A stretch of 28,218 nucleotides of DNA, from assembly GCA_946184715.1 (NCBI GenBank), contig CAMHGU010000005.1:1-28218 (forward strand). The letters run 5' to 3'. Under the pieces are notes generated by a model that made no database searches, was not told where the DNA came from, and worked only from the letters and a program-made list of their open reading frames with translations. The translations under genes and the position numbers were made by a program. This document shows positions 6,438 through 15,718 of this stretch, piece by piece; position 1 is the stretch's first letter; each line of letters starts with the position of its first letter. This DNA comes from an uncultured bacterium (GTDB taxonomy: Bacteria > Bacteroidota > Bacteroidia > Bacteroidales > Muribaculaceae).

Positions 6438-7547
6438 ATGCGATTTAGCGATATATACGGCAACGAGGCGGTGAAGCAGCGCCTCCGCGCTATGGTCGAT
6501 GACGACCACATCCCTCACGCTCTTCTGCTTCACGGCCCCACCGGCACCGGCAAGCTCGCTATGGCGCGGGCTTTCGCCCAGTATCTGCACTGCACCGACC
6601 GCCACGATGGCGAGCCGTGCGGCAAGTGCCCTAACTGCCTGGCTCATCAGTCGCTCAACCACGCCGACACCTACTTCGTGTTTCCCGTCATCAAGCAGGG
6701 CACCAGCGACAAGTATATCGCCGAGTGGCGCGATTTCCTCACCCGCTACCGCTTCGAGAGCTATCAGCGCTGGCAAGCGGTGCTCAAGAGTGAGAACGCC
6801 CAGCCTATGATTTATGTGACCGAGAGCGAGTCGATAATCCACAAGATGAATCTGGCGGCCTTCACCGCGCCTTATAAGGTGATGATAATATGGCTGCCGG
6901 AGAAGATGAACGAGGGCTGCGCCAATAAGTTGCTGAAAATCATCGAGGAGCCGTCGAGCGATTCTATCTTCGTGCTGGTGAGCGACGACGAGTCGAAGGT
7001 GCTGCCCACCATCTACTCGCGAGTGCAGCGGGTGGAGATGAAGCCGGTGCCCACGCCTGAGGTGGCGCGCTACCTCGAGGAGGCCGAGGCCATCGACCCC
7101 GACACCGCCATGGCGCTCGCCGCCATCGCCGAAGGCGACATCGTGGCCGCCGAGGAATCGCTGAAGCTCGATAGCGAGCAGCGCGACTTCTTCACGCAGT
7201 TTGTCGACCTGATGCGCAAGGCCTATAGCCGCGACTTCAAAGGCCTCAGGCAGTGGTCGGAGAAGGTGAGCGACTATAAGCGCGAAAAGTGCTGCCGATT
7301 CCTTGAGGCATCGGCACGCCTGCTCCGCGAGAACTTCATCTTCAACGTGGGCGACCGCTCGCTCTGCTACCTCCGCCCCGAGGAGGCAAAGTTCAGCTCG
7401 CGCTTCGCCCCGTTTATCAACGAGCGCAATGTGGAGGCTATGGCCGCCGAACTCGATAGCGCCTTGCGCGACATACGCGGCAACGCCAACGCCAAAATCG
7501 TACTCTTCCACTTCTCGCTCAACATCGCCAAGCTCATCAAGGCTTGA
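6438..7547 (+). CDS. holB: DNA polymerase III subunit delta' (clamp-loader AAA+ protein)
   Basis: The 369-residue AAA+ protein starts MRFSDIYGNEAVKQRL. It has a Walker A motif GPTGTGK at 33-39, a four-Cys zinc module (Cys52, Cys61, Cys64, Cys67 in CGKCPNC), and the conserved segment NKLLKIIEEP followed by SDDESKVLPTIYSRVQ, which corresponds to sensor 1 and the arginine-finger loop (SRC in DnaX/delta'; here SRV). It belongs to the clamp loader that places the sliding clamp on DNA. The C-terminal domain fits delta' rather than the longer DnaX. An in-frame ATG at 6408 lies inside the promoter and is rejected. An AddB-like nuclease gene follows 20 bases downstream, linking replication and repair functions. 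Confidence 0.85.
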   Translation: MRFSDIYGNEAVKQRLRAMVDDDHIPHALLLHGPTGTGKLAMARAFAQYLHCTDRHDGEPCGKCPNCLAHQSLNHADTYFVFPVIKQGTSDKYIAEWRDFLTRYRFESYQRWQAVLKSENAQPMIYVTESESIIHKMNLAAFTAPYKVMIIWLPEKMNEGCANKLLKIIEEPSSDSIFVLVSDDESKVLPTIYSRVQRVEMKPVPTPEVARYLEEAEAIDPDTAMALAAIAEGDIVAAEESLKLDSEQRDFFTQFVDLMRKAYSRDFKGLRQWSEKVSDYKREKCCRFLEASARLLRENFIFNVGDRSLCYLRPEEAKFSSRFAPFINERNVEAMAAELDSALRDIRGNANAKIVLFHFSLNIAKLIKA

Positions 7548-7567
7548 CCCTTCAACGCATCTATAAT

Positions 7568-10534
7568 ATGGACACTGACATTCACACCCCGTTTCTTCAG
7601 CGCTTGGCGCAGCTTTACGCGCCGCAGTGCCGTGACCTTTATCGCCACTGCTTCGTGTTCCCCAACCGCCGCAGCGGCCTCTTCTTTCGCAAATACCTCT
7701 CGGAGGCTGCCGACGCCACCTTCCTGATGCCCGACGTCCTCACTATGGGGCAGCTCACGGCTCGTTTCTCCGAGGGCGTGGAGGCGCACCGCATCGACCA
7801 GCTGTTTGTGCTCTACACTGAATATCAGCGCCTTACGGCCGACGCGCCCGAGGAGCAGCGTATGTCGTTCGACCGCTTCGCCTTCTGGGGCGATATGATT
7901 CTCAACGACTTCAACGATGCCGACCAGTATATGGCCGATGCCGACCGCCTGTTCGCCAACGTGCGCGAATACAACGAGATAAGCACCGACCCTCTCACCG
8001 AGGAGCAGCGCCAAGCCCTGAGCCTGTATTTCGGCGATAACCTCGGCGCACCCTCGGCCGACTTCTGGAAGCACGTCCCCGGCAACGACGACAATGATGC
8101 CGCACGGGAGTTCCGCCGCTTGTGGGCTCTCCTTGCCGACCTCTACCACGGGTTCCGCGACAGCCTGGCCGAGCGGGGCCTGAGCTATCAGGGCCGCATC
8201 TATCGCTCGGCAGTCGAGGCCGTCAAGCGCGCTATCGAGGAGGATCGGCTGCCCTACGACCGCTTTGTGTTTGTGGGCTTCAACAATCTGTCCACCTCCG
8301 AAATCCGCATAATGGAGCTGCTGCGCGGCGCCGACCGCGCTTCGTTCCATTGGGACTACTGCTCGGCGTTACTCCACGAGGAGGGCAACATCGGCTCGCG
8401 GTTTATCAGCGGCAACGTGAGCCACTTCGGCGCCGAGGAGTGGGAGAGCGAGCCGTGCGAGCCGCGCGCGGCCATCGACATCTATTCGGTGCCGTCGCAG
8501 ATAGGGCAGGCCAAGCTGGCCGGACGTCTGCTCCGCTCACTAAAGGCCGACGGCGCTATGCCCGACGACACCCGCACCGCCATCGTGGTGCCCGACGCCG
8601 CGCTGCTGCTCCCCGTGCGCGATGCCGTGCCCGAGTGCATCAAGGATATCAACGTGACGATGAGCATAGGACTGCGCACCACGGCCATCGCCATCATCGT
8701 GTCGCTGCTGCGCCAGCTCCACGAGCGCGCGCGAATGTCGCAGGGCAAGTGGCTCTATTTCCACCAGGATGTGAAAAACCTGCTCACCGACCCCGTCGTG
8801 CACCGCATCGCCCCTAAAGCTATCGATGCCTTGCTCGCCTCCATCAACCGCGAGCGGCTCTATATGGTGGAGGCTGCGGCCATAGCCGGCCTTCATCCTC
8901 ACCTGGCGCGCCTTGTGGCGCCGCTAAAGCGCGACGACGACACTGCCGACGGACTCAACGACCCGCAGCTCATCATCAGCTATCTGCGAGGCGTGCTCGC
9001 AATTGTGGAGGAATACCTCGGCGAGGCCGATGGCGATGTGGAGATGGCGGCCCTCGACCAGTATCACGCATCGGTCGATAGGCTCGAAGCGCTAATCAGC
9101 CGCTCGCGCCTGCACCGGCTCAGCGACCACACATTCTTCTATCTCATCGACCGCCTCGTGGCTTCGATGGCTATCAACTTCGACGGCCAGCCGCTCCACG
9201 GCCTGCAGATTCTCAGCCCCGCCGAGGCGCGGCTGCTCGACTTCGACAATGTGATTTTCCTGTCGTTCAATGAGCATATCTATCCGCGCCGCCAGCGTGC
9301 CGGCTCCTTTATCCCCAACCTCCTGCGCCAAAGCTACGGCTTGCCCACCACCGCCGACGCCGACGCCGCCATGACCTACGACTTCTACCGGCTGCTCACC
9401 CGCGCCCGGCGCGTGGCCCTCATCTACGACAACCGCACCACCGGCCTCAACACCGGAGAGCCCTCGCGCTTCGCCCAGCAGCTGCTCAACGTGTATGCCG
9501 ACCGGCTCTCCATCGCCACCCACGCCGTCAATTACCGCCTCGACCCGGCGTCAGAGCCCGACCTCGTGGTGCCTAAGACACCCAAGATTATGGAAGAGAT
9601 TAATCGCTTCCGCACGCACCCGACTGGCCCCGACGACTCCCGCCCCCGTTACCTCTCGGCCTCGTCGATCTACACCTTCCTGCAGTGCCCTATGAAGTTC
9701 TACCTCGGCAAAATCGCCGGCCTCGACCGCGAGCAGGACACCGACCCCTTTGTGGAGGCCTCCACCTTCGGCACCATAGTCCACGACTCGCTCACCGAGA
9801 TGTATCACGACCAGCTCCACGGCGACATTACCGCCGACAATATCCGGGCGAAGCTCACCCCCGAGGTGCGACGCAAGATTGTGGCGCGAAATGTCAATCG
9901 CATCTTCCTCAACCGCACCGACGGCTCCGATGCCACGCTCTCGGGCGTGTCATTCCTCGTGGAGACGGTGGTGCGCCAATACGTCGATACCGTGCTCGAC
10001 TACGATGCCCGATTCGGCCCGTTCCGCCTCGTAAGCACCGAGAAGCAAGAGCGGCAGTTCTGGCAGCTCACCCCGGAGCTCGGATTCAACTTCGTGCAGT
10101 ATATCGACCGCCTCGACCGCGACCGTGAGGGCAAGCTCCACATCGTCGATTATAAGACCGGCAGCGACCTGGCGGAGGCTGCCTCCATCGAAGAGCTTTT
10201 CACCGCCTGCCGCAACAAGAATCAGAAAGGCATCTTCCAGCTTATCATCTACAGCCTCTTCCACAACTACCTTACCGAGTGTGACGAGCCCGTGCGCCCT
10301 GAGCTTTACCGCATCAAGAAGATGGCCGGTCAGGAGCGCGGCAAGCCTATGGAGGTTGTGATAGAGAAGGAACCGGTAGAGGACTGCCGCGACTACGCCG
10401 CCGCGTTTGTGCAGCAGCTGAGCCAATCCCTCGCCAAGCTCTTCAGCCCCGACGAGCCATTCACGTGCTGCCCGGCCGGCGGCGCCCACTCGCCCTGCAC
10501 CTTCTGCCCCTTCACCGACCTCTGCGGCCGGTAA
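7568..10534 (+). CDS. AddB-like PD-(D/E)XK exonuclease family protein
   Basis: This 988-residue protein has the layout of AddB and related inactivated-helicase/nuclease fusions. The N-terminal helicase-like region includes FVFPNRRSGLFFRKYL, where a functional UvrD helicase would have Walker A. LSPAEARLLDFDNVIFLSFNEHIYPRR lies in the middle. The C-terminal nuclease includes SSIYTFLQCPMKFYL, FGTIVHDSLTEMY and the catalytic HIVDYKTGSD (Asp861, Lys863). Cys707 together with the C-terminal cluster CTFCPFTDLC (Cys977, Cys980, Cys986) matches the AddB iron-sulphur staple. AddAB processes double-strand ends for RecA. No addA (UvrD-type helicase) gene is adjacent. A TTG eight codons upstream overlaps the preceding stop; ATG 7568 is preferred. 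Confidence 0.85.
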   Translation: MDTDIHTPFLQRLAQLYAPQCRDLYRHCFVFPNRRSGLFFRKYLSEAADATFLMPDVLTMGQLTARFSEGVEAHRIDQLFVLYTEYQRLTADAPEEQRMSFDRFAFWGDMILNDFNDADQYMADADRLFANVREYNEISTDPLTEEQRQALSLYFGDNLGAPSADFWKHVPGNDDNDAAREFRRLWALLADLYHGFRDSLAERGLSYQGRIYRSAVEAVKRAIEEDRLPYDRFVFVGFNNLSTSEIRIMELLRGADRASFHWDYCSALLHEEGNIGSRFISGNVSHFGAEEWESEPCEPRAAIDIYSVPSQIGQAKLAGRLLRSLKADGAMPDDTRTAIVVPDAALLLPVRDAVPECIKDINVTMSIGLRTTAIAIIVSLLRQLHERARMSQGKWLYFHQDVKNLLTDPVVHRIAPKAIDALLASINRERLYMVEAAAIAGLHPHLARLVAPLKRDDDTADGLNDPQLIISYLRGVLAIVEEYLGEADGDVEMAALDQYHASVDRLEALISRSRLHRLSDHTFFYLIDRLVASMAINFDGQPLHGLQILSPAEARLLDFDNVIFLSFNEHIYPRRQRAGSFIPNLLRQSYGLPTTADADAAMTYDFYRLLTRARRVALIYDNRTTGLNTGEPSRFAQQLLNVYADRLSIATHAVNYRLDPASEPDLVVPKTPKIMEEINRFRTHPTGPDDSRPRYLSASSIYTFLQCPMKFYLGKIAGLDREQDTDPFVEASTFGTIVHDSLTEMYHDQLHGDITADNIRAKLTPEVRRKIVARNVNRIFLNRTDGSDATLSGVSFLVETVVRQYVDTVLDYDARFGPFRLVSTEKQERQFWQLTPELGFNFVQYIDRLDRDREGKLHIVDYKTGSDLAEAASIEELFTACRNKNQKGIFQLIIYSLFHNYLTECDEPVRPELYRIKKMAGQERGKPMEVVIEKEPVEDCRDYAAAFVQQLSQSLAKLFSPDEPFTCCPAGGAHSPCTFCPFTDLCGR

Positions 10535-10617
10535 CCCTCCGCCCAACCCTATATCCTATAGAAATTCTGGATTATCTAGATTGTCGAGAGCTTATGGAAA
10601 TTCTATCCCGCCCGCGC

Positions 10618-10648
10618 TTGGATTTCTCCAAGAAAATGCCTACCTTTG
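10618..10648 (+). promoter_or_regulatory. Consensus Bacteroidota promoter of rplY
   Basis: TTG at 10618-10620, a 20-base spacer and TACCTTTG at 10641-10648. Transcription should start near 10655, leaving a leader of roughly 90 bases before the rplY ATG. The rest of the 210-base gap after the AddB-like gene shows no gene. Confidence 0.8.
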
Positions 10649-10682
10649 CACCGCTTTTTATGCAACTCCCGCGTGTGATGGG

Positions 10683-10721
10683 AAATTAAGAAGCTTTAAA
10701 TCAATATTTTATTCTTAATTT
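10683..10721 (+). promoter_or_regulatory. Inverted repeat in the rplY leader
   Basis: AAATTAAGAA (10683-10692) and TTCTTAATTT (10712-10721) are perfectly complementary 10-base arms around a 19-base A+T-rich loop, inside the predicted leader and 23 bases before the ATG. It could be a weak RNA hairpin for feedback control of L25, or only A+T-rich leader sequence. Confidence 0.4.
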
Positions 10722-10744
10722 TGAGTAACACAAAACTTTAAAAA

Positions 10745-11416
10745 ATGAAGACATTCAAATTGAGCGCTACCCCGCGCACCGAGCTTGGCAAGCGTGCCGC
10801 TAAGCAACTCCGCAACTCCGACCTTATCCCCGTGGTCCTCAACGGTGGCGAAATCGTAGCCGACGCTAAGGCTGCCGAGAAGAAACTCGCCGAAGGCCAG
10901 AAGGTTATCACCCTCCCCGACGGAAAGCGCGGTATCATCACTACCGACCTCACCGTGAAGGCCGAGGACGTGCGCAAGCTTATCTACACCCCCGATATCT
11001 TCGCTATCGAGCTTGATATCAATGGCGTGAAGAAGAACGCCGTGCTCAAGCAGCTCCAGTTCCACCCCGTTACCGATAAGGTGCTTCACATCGACCTCCT
11101 CGAGGTGAACGACAAGAAGCCCGTGGTTATCGAAGTGCCCGTGAGCCTCGAAGGTCACGCCGCTGGTGTGAAGGCCGGTGGTAAGCTCACTCTCTCGATG
11201 AAGAAGCTCAAAGTGCGCGCCATCTATACCGACGTGCCCGAGCGCATCACCATCAACGTCGACAATATCGAGCTTGGTAAGTCGCTCCAGGTGGGTGACC
11301 TCCACTTCGAAGGCCTTGAGCTCGTCAACGCCAAGAACGCTGTGGTTTGCTCCGTACAGCTGACGCGTGCCGCCCGTGGCGCCGCTGCCGCTGCCGCTGA
11401 AGAGACTGCCGAATAA
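10745..11416 (+). CDS. rplY: Large ribosomal subunit protein L25 (Ctc/TL5 long form)
   Basis: The 223-residue protein starts MKTFKLSATPRTELGKRAAK, the typical N-terminus of L25. The N-terminal 5S-rRNA-binding beta-barrel domain (to about 95) is followed by the Ctc/TL5-type C-terminal domain (about 96-200, with VPVSLEGHAAGVKAGGKL and the ISLELxxL-type strand written here as VDNIELGKSLQVGDL), then an Ala/Glu-rich tail (AAAAAAEETAE). It binds 5S rRNA in the central protuberance of the 50S subunit. The gene has its own strong promoter and leader; pth follows after 29 bases, the conserved Bacteroidota rplY-pth pairing. Confidence 0.95.
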   Translation: MKTFKLSATPRTELGKRAAKQLRNSDLIPVVLNGGEIVADAKAAEKKLAEGQKVITLPDGKRGIITTDLTVKAEDVRKLIYTPDIFAIELDINGVKKNAVLKQLQFHPVTDKVLHIDLLEVNDKKPVVIEVPVSLEGHAAGVKAGGKLTLSMKKLKVRAIYTDVPERITINVDNIELGKSLQVGDLHFEGLELVNAKNAVVCSVQLTRAARGAAAAAAEETAE

Positions 11417-11445
11417 CCTAAGGCTTCGCTCAATCAGTTCGACCG

Positions 11446-12012
11446 ATGAAATTTCTCGTTGTTGGCCTCGGTAACATTGGCGCGGAATACGCCAACACCC
11501 GCCACAACATCGGATTTAAGGTGCTCGACGCCCTCGCTCAAGAGGCGTCGGGCACCGTTTTTACTACTCATCGCTATGGCGACATAGCGCAGATGCGCGT
11601 CAAGAACGCCCAGCTCGTGCTCCTTAAGCCCTCCACCTATATGAACCTCTCGGGCAACGCCGTGGCCTACTGGCTCCGGCAGGAGAAAATCCCCGTCGAA
11701 AACCTCCTCGTGGTGGTCGACGACATCGCCCTGCCTTTCGGAGCGCTGCGTATGCGCGGCAAAGGCTCCGACGCCGGCCACAACGGCCTGAAAAGCGTGG
11801 CGCAATGCCTAGGCACCGAGGGCTACGCCCGCCTGCGCTTCGGCATCGGCGACGACTTCCCGCGCGGTATGCAGATCGACTACGTGCTCGGTAATCTAAC
11901 CCCCGAGCAGCAAGCGGCGATGCCCGAGAGGGTAAAGCTCGCCTGCGAAGCAATCAAAGCCTTCTGCCTCAGCGGCCTCGCCTTCGCCATGACCCACTAT
12001 AACAACAAGTAA
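11446..12012 (+). CDS. pth: Peptidyl-tRNA hydrolase
   Basis: This 188-residue enzyme cleaves the ester bond of peptidyl-tRNAs released by stalled ribosomes. The motifs are intact: VVGLGNIGAEYANTRHNIGF (catalytic His in TRHN), the KPSTYMNLSG segment, VVVDDIALPFG (active-site Asp) and GSDAGHNGLKS. The length is normal for the family. It is probably co-transcribed with rplY. In many Bacteroidota an S4-domain hslR gene follows pth; here the hslR-type gene lies about 14.5 kb away at 26.5 kb, and a small GC hairpin (12072-12085) and a new promoter follow instead. Confidence 0.96.
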   Translation: MKFLVVGLGNIGAEYANTRHNIGFKVLDALAQEASGTVFTTHRYGDIAQMRVKNAQLVLLKPSTYMNLSGNAVAYWLRQEKIPVENLLVVVDDIALPFGALRMRGKGSDAGHNGLKSVAQCLGTEGYARLRFGIGDDFPRGMQIDYVLGNLTPEQQAAMPERVKLACEAIKAFCLSGLAFAMTHYNNK

Positions 12013-12123
12013 CCACCCCTGCGCTGATAGCGCCACTAGGGCCTCATCCCCGGCGGCGATGCCGTGGTAGAGCCCGGTTGCGGGCCGCAGGAATCGGCGT
12101 GCAAAAAAATGTGGGGCGGGGAT

Positions 12124-12154
12124 TTGGAATTGACAGCGGGGTGTGCTATCTTTG
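12124..12154 (+). promoter_or_regulatory. Consensus Bacteroidota promoter of the DUF4836 gene
   Basis: TTG at 12124-12126, a 20-base spacer and TATCTTTG at 12147-12154, 44 bases before the ATG at 12199. Confidence 0.8.
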
Positions 12155-12198
12155 CATAGATATGCTTACAATACCAACCATTAAACCTTTTATACGCT

Positions 12199-13647
12199 AT
12201 GACTAAGAAAATCTTATCATTGGTGGCGCTGACTATGCTGTTGGTGCTCGCCTCGTGCAGCAAGAAGCAGAACCTGCTGCAATATGTGCCTGAAGACGCA
12301 CAGATGGCTGCCAAAGTGGAAGTGGGCGATATGCTCAAATCGGCCGACTGCAAGTGGGACGCCAAGGACGGTCTGCAGCTGAGCGACGAGCTCAAGCAAG
12401 CCTTAGGCGACCGTGACCTGCTTAAGGAGATGGACCTCCCCGAGGGGCTCGACCTCAGCGAGGACATCGTGCTCTTCGCGCAGTCGCAGACCGATGCCTT
12501 TGCCTATGTGGCTGTCATTGCCGACACCCCGAAATTTGAGGCCGCGATGAAAGAGCGCGGCGCCGAAGCCGGCGAGAAGAACGGCACCAAGCTGTTCACG
12601 AGTGGCCGCCAGATTGTGGCCTACGACGACAACGTGGCTGTGTTCTATACCCAAAGCCGTGGCGGCGTGGAGTACGGCGAGCCCGACGACAACGCTATCG
12701 CCATCCTCAAGAAGCCTGCCAAGAATATCGAGGGCAATAAAGACGCGATGAAATACCTCGGCAAGGGCGGCCATATCACTGTCTATGCCAATGTGGCTAC
12801 AGCTATGAAGACTTTAGGCGGCATGAGTGGCGACCTCGGCGGCGCAGGGATGGCAATGGGCTTCCTCGGCGATATCTATAAGAGCTGCGGCGCCTCTATC
12901 AACTTCGACGGCAAGAAGGTGGTGACTGAAGGCGCGGCCGACATCAACACCGAGAGCTCATCCTATAAGATGATTAAGGACGTGCTGAAGCCGGTTTCCT
13001 CGGCCGATGCTCTGAAGTATATCCCTGCCGACGCCTCGGGCGTAATCACTCTCGGCATCGACGGCAAGAAACTCGCCGAAGCTCTCACCCCGCTCGTGAA
13101 CCAGTACGGCCCTATGATTGGCGCCGATAAGAGCATGCTCGACGAGCTTAGCGGCATCGACGGCACCGTCGCCATAGGCGTGCGCTACTCTGAGAGCCAG
13201 CAGGTGAATTTCTACGCCGCTATAGGCTCGAAGGATGCCGGCAAGCTGCTCGCCTTCCTCAAGAAGAGCTATCTCGGAATGGCCGGCGGCACAATTCAGG
13301 AATCGGAGCAAGGCTCGGTAATCGACCTCGGCTCCACCAAGGTGATACTGAAGGCCGAAGGCAACTACCTCCTCGTGTGCAACGCTCCGCTCACCGGCGG
13401 CAATGCCGAGAAGGGCGCTATCGCCGACAATGCCAAGGGCGCGATGCTCTCGATGTATTACAATACCGGCGCCGAAGGCTCGGCCGCCGCTAAAATGATT
13501 GAGGGTAGCCTCGGTAAGCCACTCATCGGCACCCAGGCCGTGCGCATCGAGTCGCTCGACAAGGCCGGCTCCGTGCTCGCCATCGAGAAGCCCGAAGGCA
13601 AGAACTCGCTGGCTTCACTGCTCAAGCTCGCCTTTGCCAAGAAGTAA
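12199..13647 (+). CDS. DUF4836 family lipoprotein
   Basis: The 482-residue protein has a short signal sequence ending LVLASC with lipobox Cys20, so it should be a lipoprotein. After the Cys comes SKKQNLLQYVPEDAQMAAKVEVGDML, the usual start of DUF4836 proteins. These are widespread in Bacteroidales, repeat a mixed alpha/beta unit, and have no established function. The internal segments YIPADASGVITLGIDGKKLAEAL and the earlier YVPEDAQMAAKVEVGDML are related, consistent with two copies of the unit. It has its own promoter. The nucleotidyltransferase gene begins 48 bases downstream with no visible promoter, so read-through is possible. Confidence 0.8.
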   Translation: MTKKILSLVALTMLLVLASCSKKQNLLQYVPEDAQMAAKVEVGDMLKSADCKWDAKDGLQLSDELKQALGDRDLLKEMDLPEGLDLSEDIVLFAQSQTDAFAYVAVIADTPKFEAAMKERGAEAGEKNGTKLFTSGRQIVAYDDNVAVFYTQSRGGVEYGEPDDNAIAILKKPAKNIEGNKDAMKYLGKGGHITVYANVATAMKTLGGMSGDLGGAGMAMGFLGDIYKSCGASINFDGKKVVTEGAADINTESSSYKMIKDVLKPVSSADALKYIPADASGVITLGIDGKKLAEALTPLVNQYGPMIGADKSMLDELSGIDGTVAIGVRYSESQQVNFYAAIGSKDAGKLLAFLKKSYLGMAGGTIQESEQGSVIDLGSTKVILKAEGNYLLVCNAPLTGGNAEKGAIADNAKGAMLSMYYNTGAEGSAAAKMIEGSLGKPLIGTQAVRIESLDKAGSVLAIEKPEGKNSLASLLKLAFAKK

Positions 13648-13695
13648 TTAGCACCATTCTAACTGTTTAATTCATATCAATCTAACTATCTGTAA

Positions 13696-14598
13696 ATGAA
13701 ACCTACATTGTTTGTACTCGCTGCCGGAATGGGCAGCCGTTACGGAGGTCTGAAGCAGCTCGACGGCATCGGCCCTCACGGCGAAACTATTATGGACTAC
13801 TCTATCTACGATGCCATCCGCTGCGGCTTCGGCAAAATCGTGTTTGTAATCCGCAAGGACTTCGAGGAGCAGTTCCGTGAGAAAATCTTGTCGAAATACG
13901 AGAACCACATTCCGGTGGAGGTGGTGTTCCAGAGCATCGACAAGATACCGGCCGGCATTCCCGTCAATCCCGAGCGCGCTAAGCCGTGGGGTACCAACCA
14001 CGCCGTGCTGATGGGCAAGGACGTAATCAAAGAGCCGTTTGCCGTAATCAACGCCGACGACTTCTACGGCTACGACACCTTCCGCTCGCTTGCCGAAGGC
14101 CTCAAGACTATCGAAGGGAAGACCAACCAGTACCTGATGGTGGGCTTCCGCGTGGCCAACACCCTCTCGGAGAGTGGCGGCGTGTCGCGCGGCGTGTGCG
14201 CCACCAATGCCGATGGCTATCTCGAGACAGTCACCGAGCGTCACGACATCATGCGCCGTGAGGGCGGAAAGGTGAGCTTCGTGGTCGACGACAAGCAGGT
14301 GGAGATTGCCGACAACACTCCCGTGTCGATGAACGTGTGGGGCTTCACCCCCGACTATTTCGCCCACAGCGAGCGCTCCTTCGAGCACTTCCTCCGCGAG
14401 CACGGCCAGGAGCTCAAGGCCGAGTTCTACATCCCCACCGTGGTCAATGAGCTCATTCAGGCCGGCACCGCCACTTGCCGTGTGCTCGACACCACCTCCA
14501 CGTGGTTCGGCGTCACCTATGCCGCCGACCGCCCGATGGTCGTAGAGCAATTCCGCCGCTTGGCCGACGAAGGTGTTTACCCCGAAAAGATGTTCTAA
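13696..14598 (+). CDS. Sugar-nucleotidyltransferase family protein
   Basis: This 300-residue protein opens with the NTP_transferase signature LAAGMGSRYGGLKQLDGIG, where the GxGxR-x(n)-K pattern binds the nucleotide. WGTNHAVLMGKD and the metal-binding VINADDFYGYDTF follow, as in sugar-1-phosphate nucleotidyltransferases. The exact sugar and nucleotide cannot be read from sequence. The galE gene starts 3 bases after its stop, so the pair probably supplies activated hexoses for surface polysaccharide or galactose metabolism. Confidence 0.85.
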   Translation: MKPTLFVLAAGMGSRYGGLKQLDGIGPHGETIMDYSIYDAIRCGFGKIVFVIRKDFEEQFREKILSKYENHIPVEVVFQSIDKIPAGIPVNPERAKPWGTNHAVLMGKDVIKEPFAVINADDFYGYDTFRSLAEGLKTIEGKTNQYLMVGFRVANTLSESGGVSRGVCATNADGYLETVTERHDIMRREGGKVSFVVDDKQVEIADNTPVSMNVWGFTPDYFAHSERSFEHFLREHGQELKAEFYIPTVVNELIQAGTATCRVLDTTSTWFGVTYAADRPMVVEQFRRLADEGVYPEKMF

Positions 14599-14601
14599 GC
14601 T

Positions 14602-15636
14602 ATGAAGGGTAAAATCTTAGTCACCGGTGGCACCGGATATATAGGCTCCCACACCGTGGTTGAGCTGCAGCAGGCCGGATATGAGGTGGTTATCATCGAC
14701 AACCTCAGCAACAGCAATATCGACGTGCTCGACGGCATCGAGCGCATCACCGGCGTCCGCCCCGTTTTCGTCAAGGGCGACTGCACCGACATCGCCACGC
14801 TGCGCCGCCTCTTCGAGGAGAATCCCGGCATCGACGGCATCATCAACTTCGCCGCCAGCAAGGCCGTCAATGAGTCGGTACAGAAACCTATCCTCTACTA
14901 TCGCAACAACCTCGGCACCCTGCTCAACCTCCTCGAGCTGATGCCCGAGTACGGCGTCAAGGGAATAGTGTTCTCCTCAAGCTGCACCGTATATGGCGAG
15001 CCCGATGCCAACCCCATCACCGAGGAAGCCCCTATCAAGAAGGCCACCTCGCCCTATGGCAACACCAAGCAGATTTCGGAAGAGATAATCCAAGACGTGG
15101 TGCGCTCAGGCTCGCCCATCAAGAGCATCATCCTCCGCTATTTCAACCCCATCGGTGCCCACCCGAGCGCCGAGATAGGCGAGTTGCCCAATGGCGTGCC
15201 CCAGAATCTCGTGCCCTTCATCACCCAAGCCGCCATAGGCGTGCGCAAGGAGCTTAGCGTGTTCGGCGACGACTACAACACCCCCGACGGCTCCTGCATT
15301 CGCGACTTCATCTATGTGGTTGACCTCGCCAAGGCCCACGTCACCGCTATGGCCCGTATGCTCGAAGACAAGGGCGAAGGCCCCGTGGAGATCTTCAACC
15401 TCGGCACCGGTCGCGGCGCCAGCGTGCTCGAGCTTATTAACACCTTTGAGCAGAAGACCGGCGTCAAGGTGCCCCATAAGATTGTGGGTCGCCGCGAAGG
15501 CGATATCGAGAAGATTTGGGCCAACCCCAAGCGCGCCAACGAGGTGCTCGGCTGGACCGCCGACACCCCCCTCGACGTCACCCTCCAGAGCGCCTGGGAC
15601 TGGCAATGCCGCCTCCGCGAGCGCGGCGTGATGTAA
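14602..15636 (+). CDS. galE: UDP-glucose 4-epimerase
   Basis: This 344-residue enzyme belongs to the extended SDR family. GGTGYIGSHTVVELQQAGY near the N-terminus is the NAD-binding glycine motif. The segment with SSSCTVYGEP supplies the active-site Ser, and SPYGNTKQISEE carries the YxxxK pair. RYFNPIGAHPSAEIGE and NLGTGRGASVLELI are hallmarks of GalE. It interconverts UDP-glucose and UDP-galactose. The length is normal, and translation is probably coupled to the preceding nucleotidyltransferase. Confidence 0.94.
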   Translation: MKGKILVTGGTGYIGSHTVVELQQAGYEVVIIDNLSNSNIDVLDGIERITGVRPVFVKGDCTDIATLRRLFEENPGIDGIINFAASKAVNESVQKPILYYRNNLGTLLNLLELMPEYGVKGIVFSSSCTVYGEPDANPITEEAPIKKATSPYGNTKQISEEIIQDVVRSGSPIKSIILRYFNPIGAHPSAEIGELPNGVPQNLVPFITQAAIGVRKELSVFGDDYNTPDGSCIRDFIYVVDLAKAHVTAMARMLEDKGEGPVEIFNLGTGRGASVLELINTFEQKTGVKVPHKIVGRREGDIEKIWANPKRANEVLGWTADTPLDVTLQSAWDWQCRLRERGVM

Positions 15637-15665
15637 CCCCGATATAGCATCTTATCACCCATCGA

Positions 15666-15694
15666 AGGGCGGCAGGCTCAATCCTCGCCGCCCT
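15666..15694. terminator. GC-rich hairpin between convergent genes
   Basis: AGGGCGGC (15666-15673) pairs perfectly with GCCGCCCT (15687-15694) with a 13-base loop, 29 bases after galE and 25 bases beyond the end of the convergent minus-strand gene. No T-run follows, so it is terminator-like rather than classical. Confidence 0.45.
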
Positions 15695-15718
15695 CATCGC
15701 GCTGACGACAGCACTTTT

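Noticed and set aside
7544..7567. TTG start for the AddB-like protein, overlapping the delta' stop
   Set aside because: The extra eight residues have no family support, and a normal ATG follows at 7568.
10465..10689. Small open frame spanning the AddB-like end and rplY promoter
   Set aside because: It starts inside the nuclease gene in another frame and crosses a consensus promoter; no recognisable features.
12072..12085. GCCCG-GTTG-CGGGC hairpin after pth as a terminator
   Set aside because: The five-base stem is followed by no T-run within 20 bases; too weak to call.
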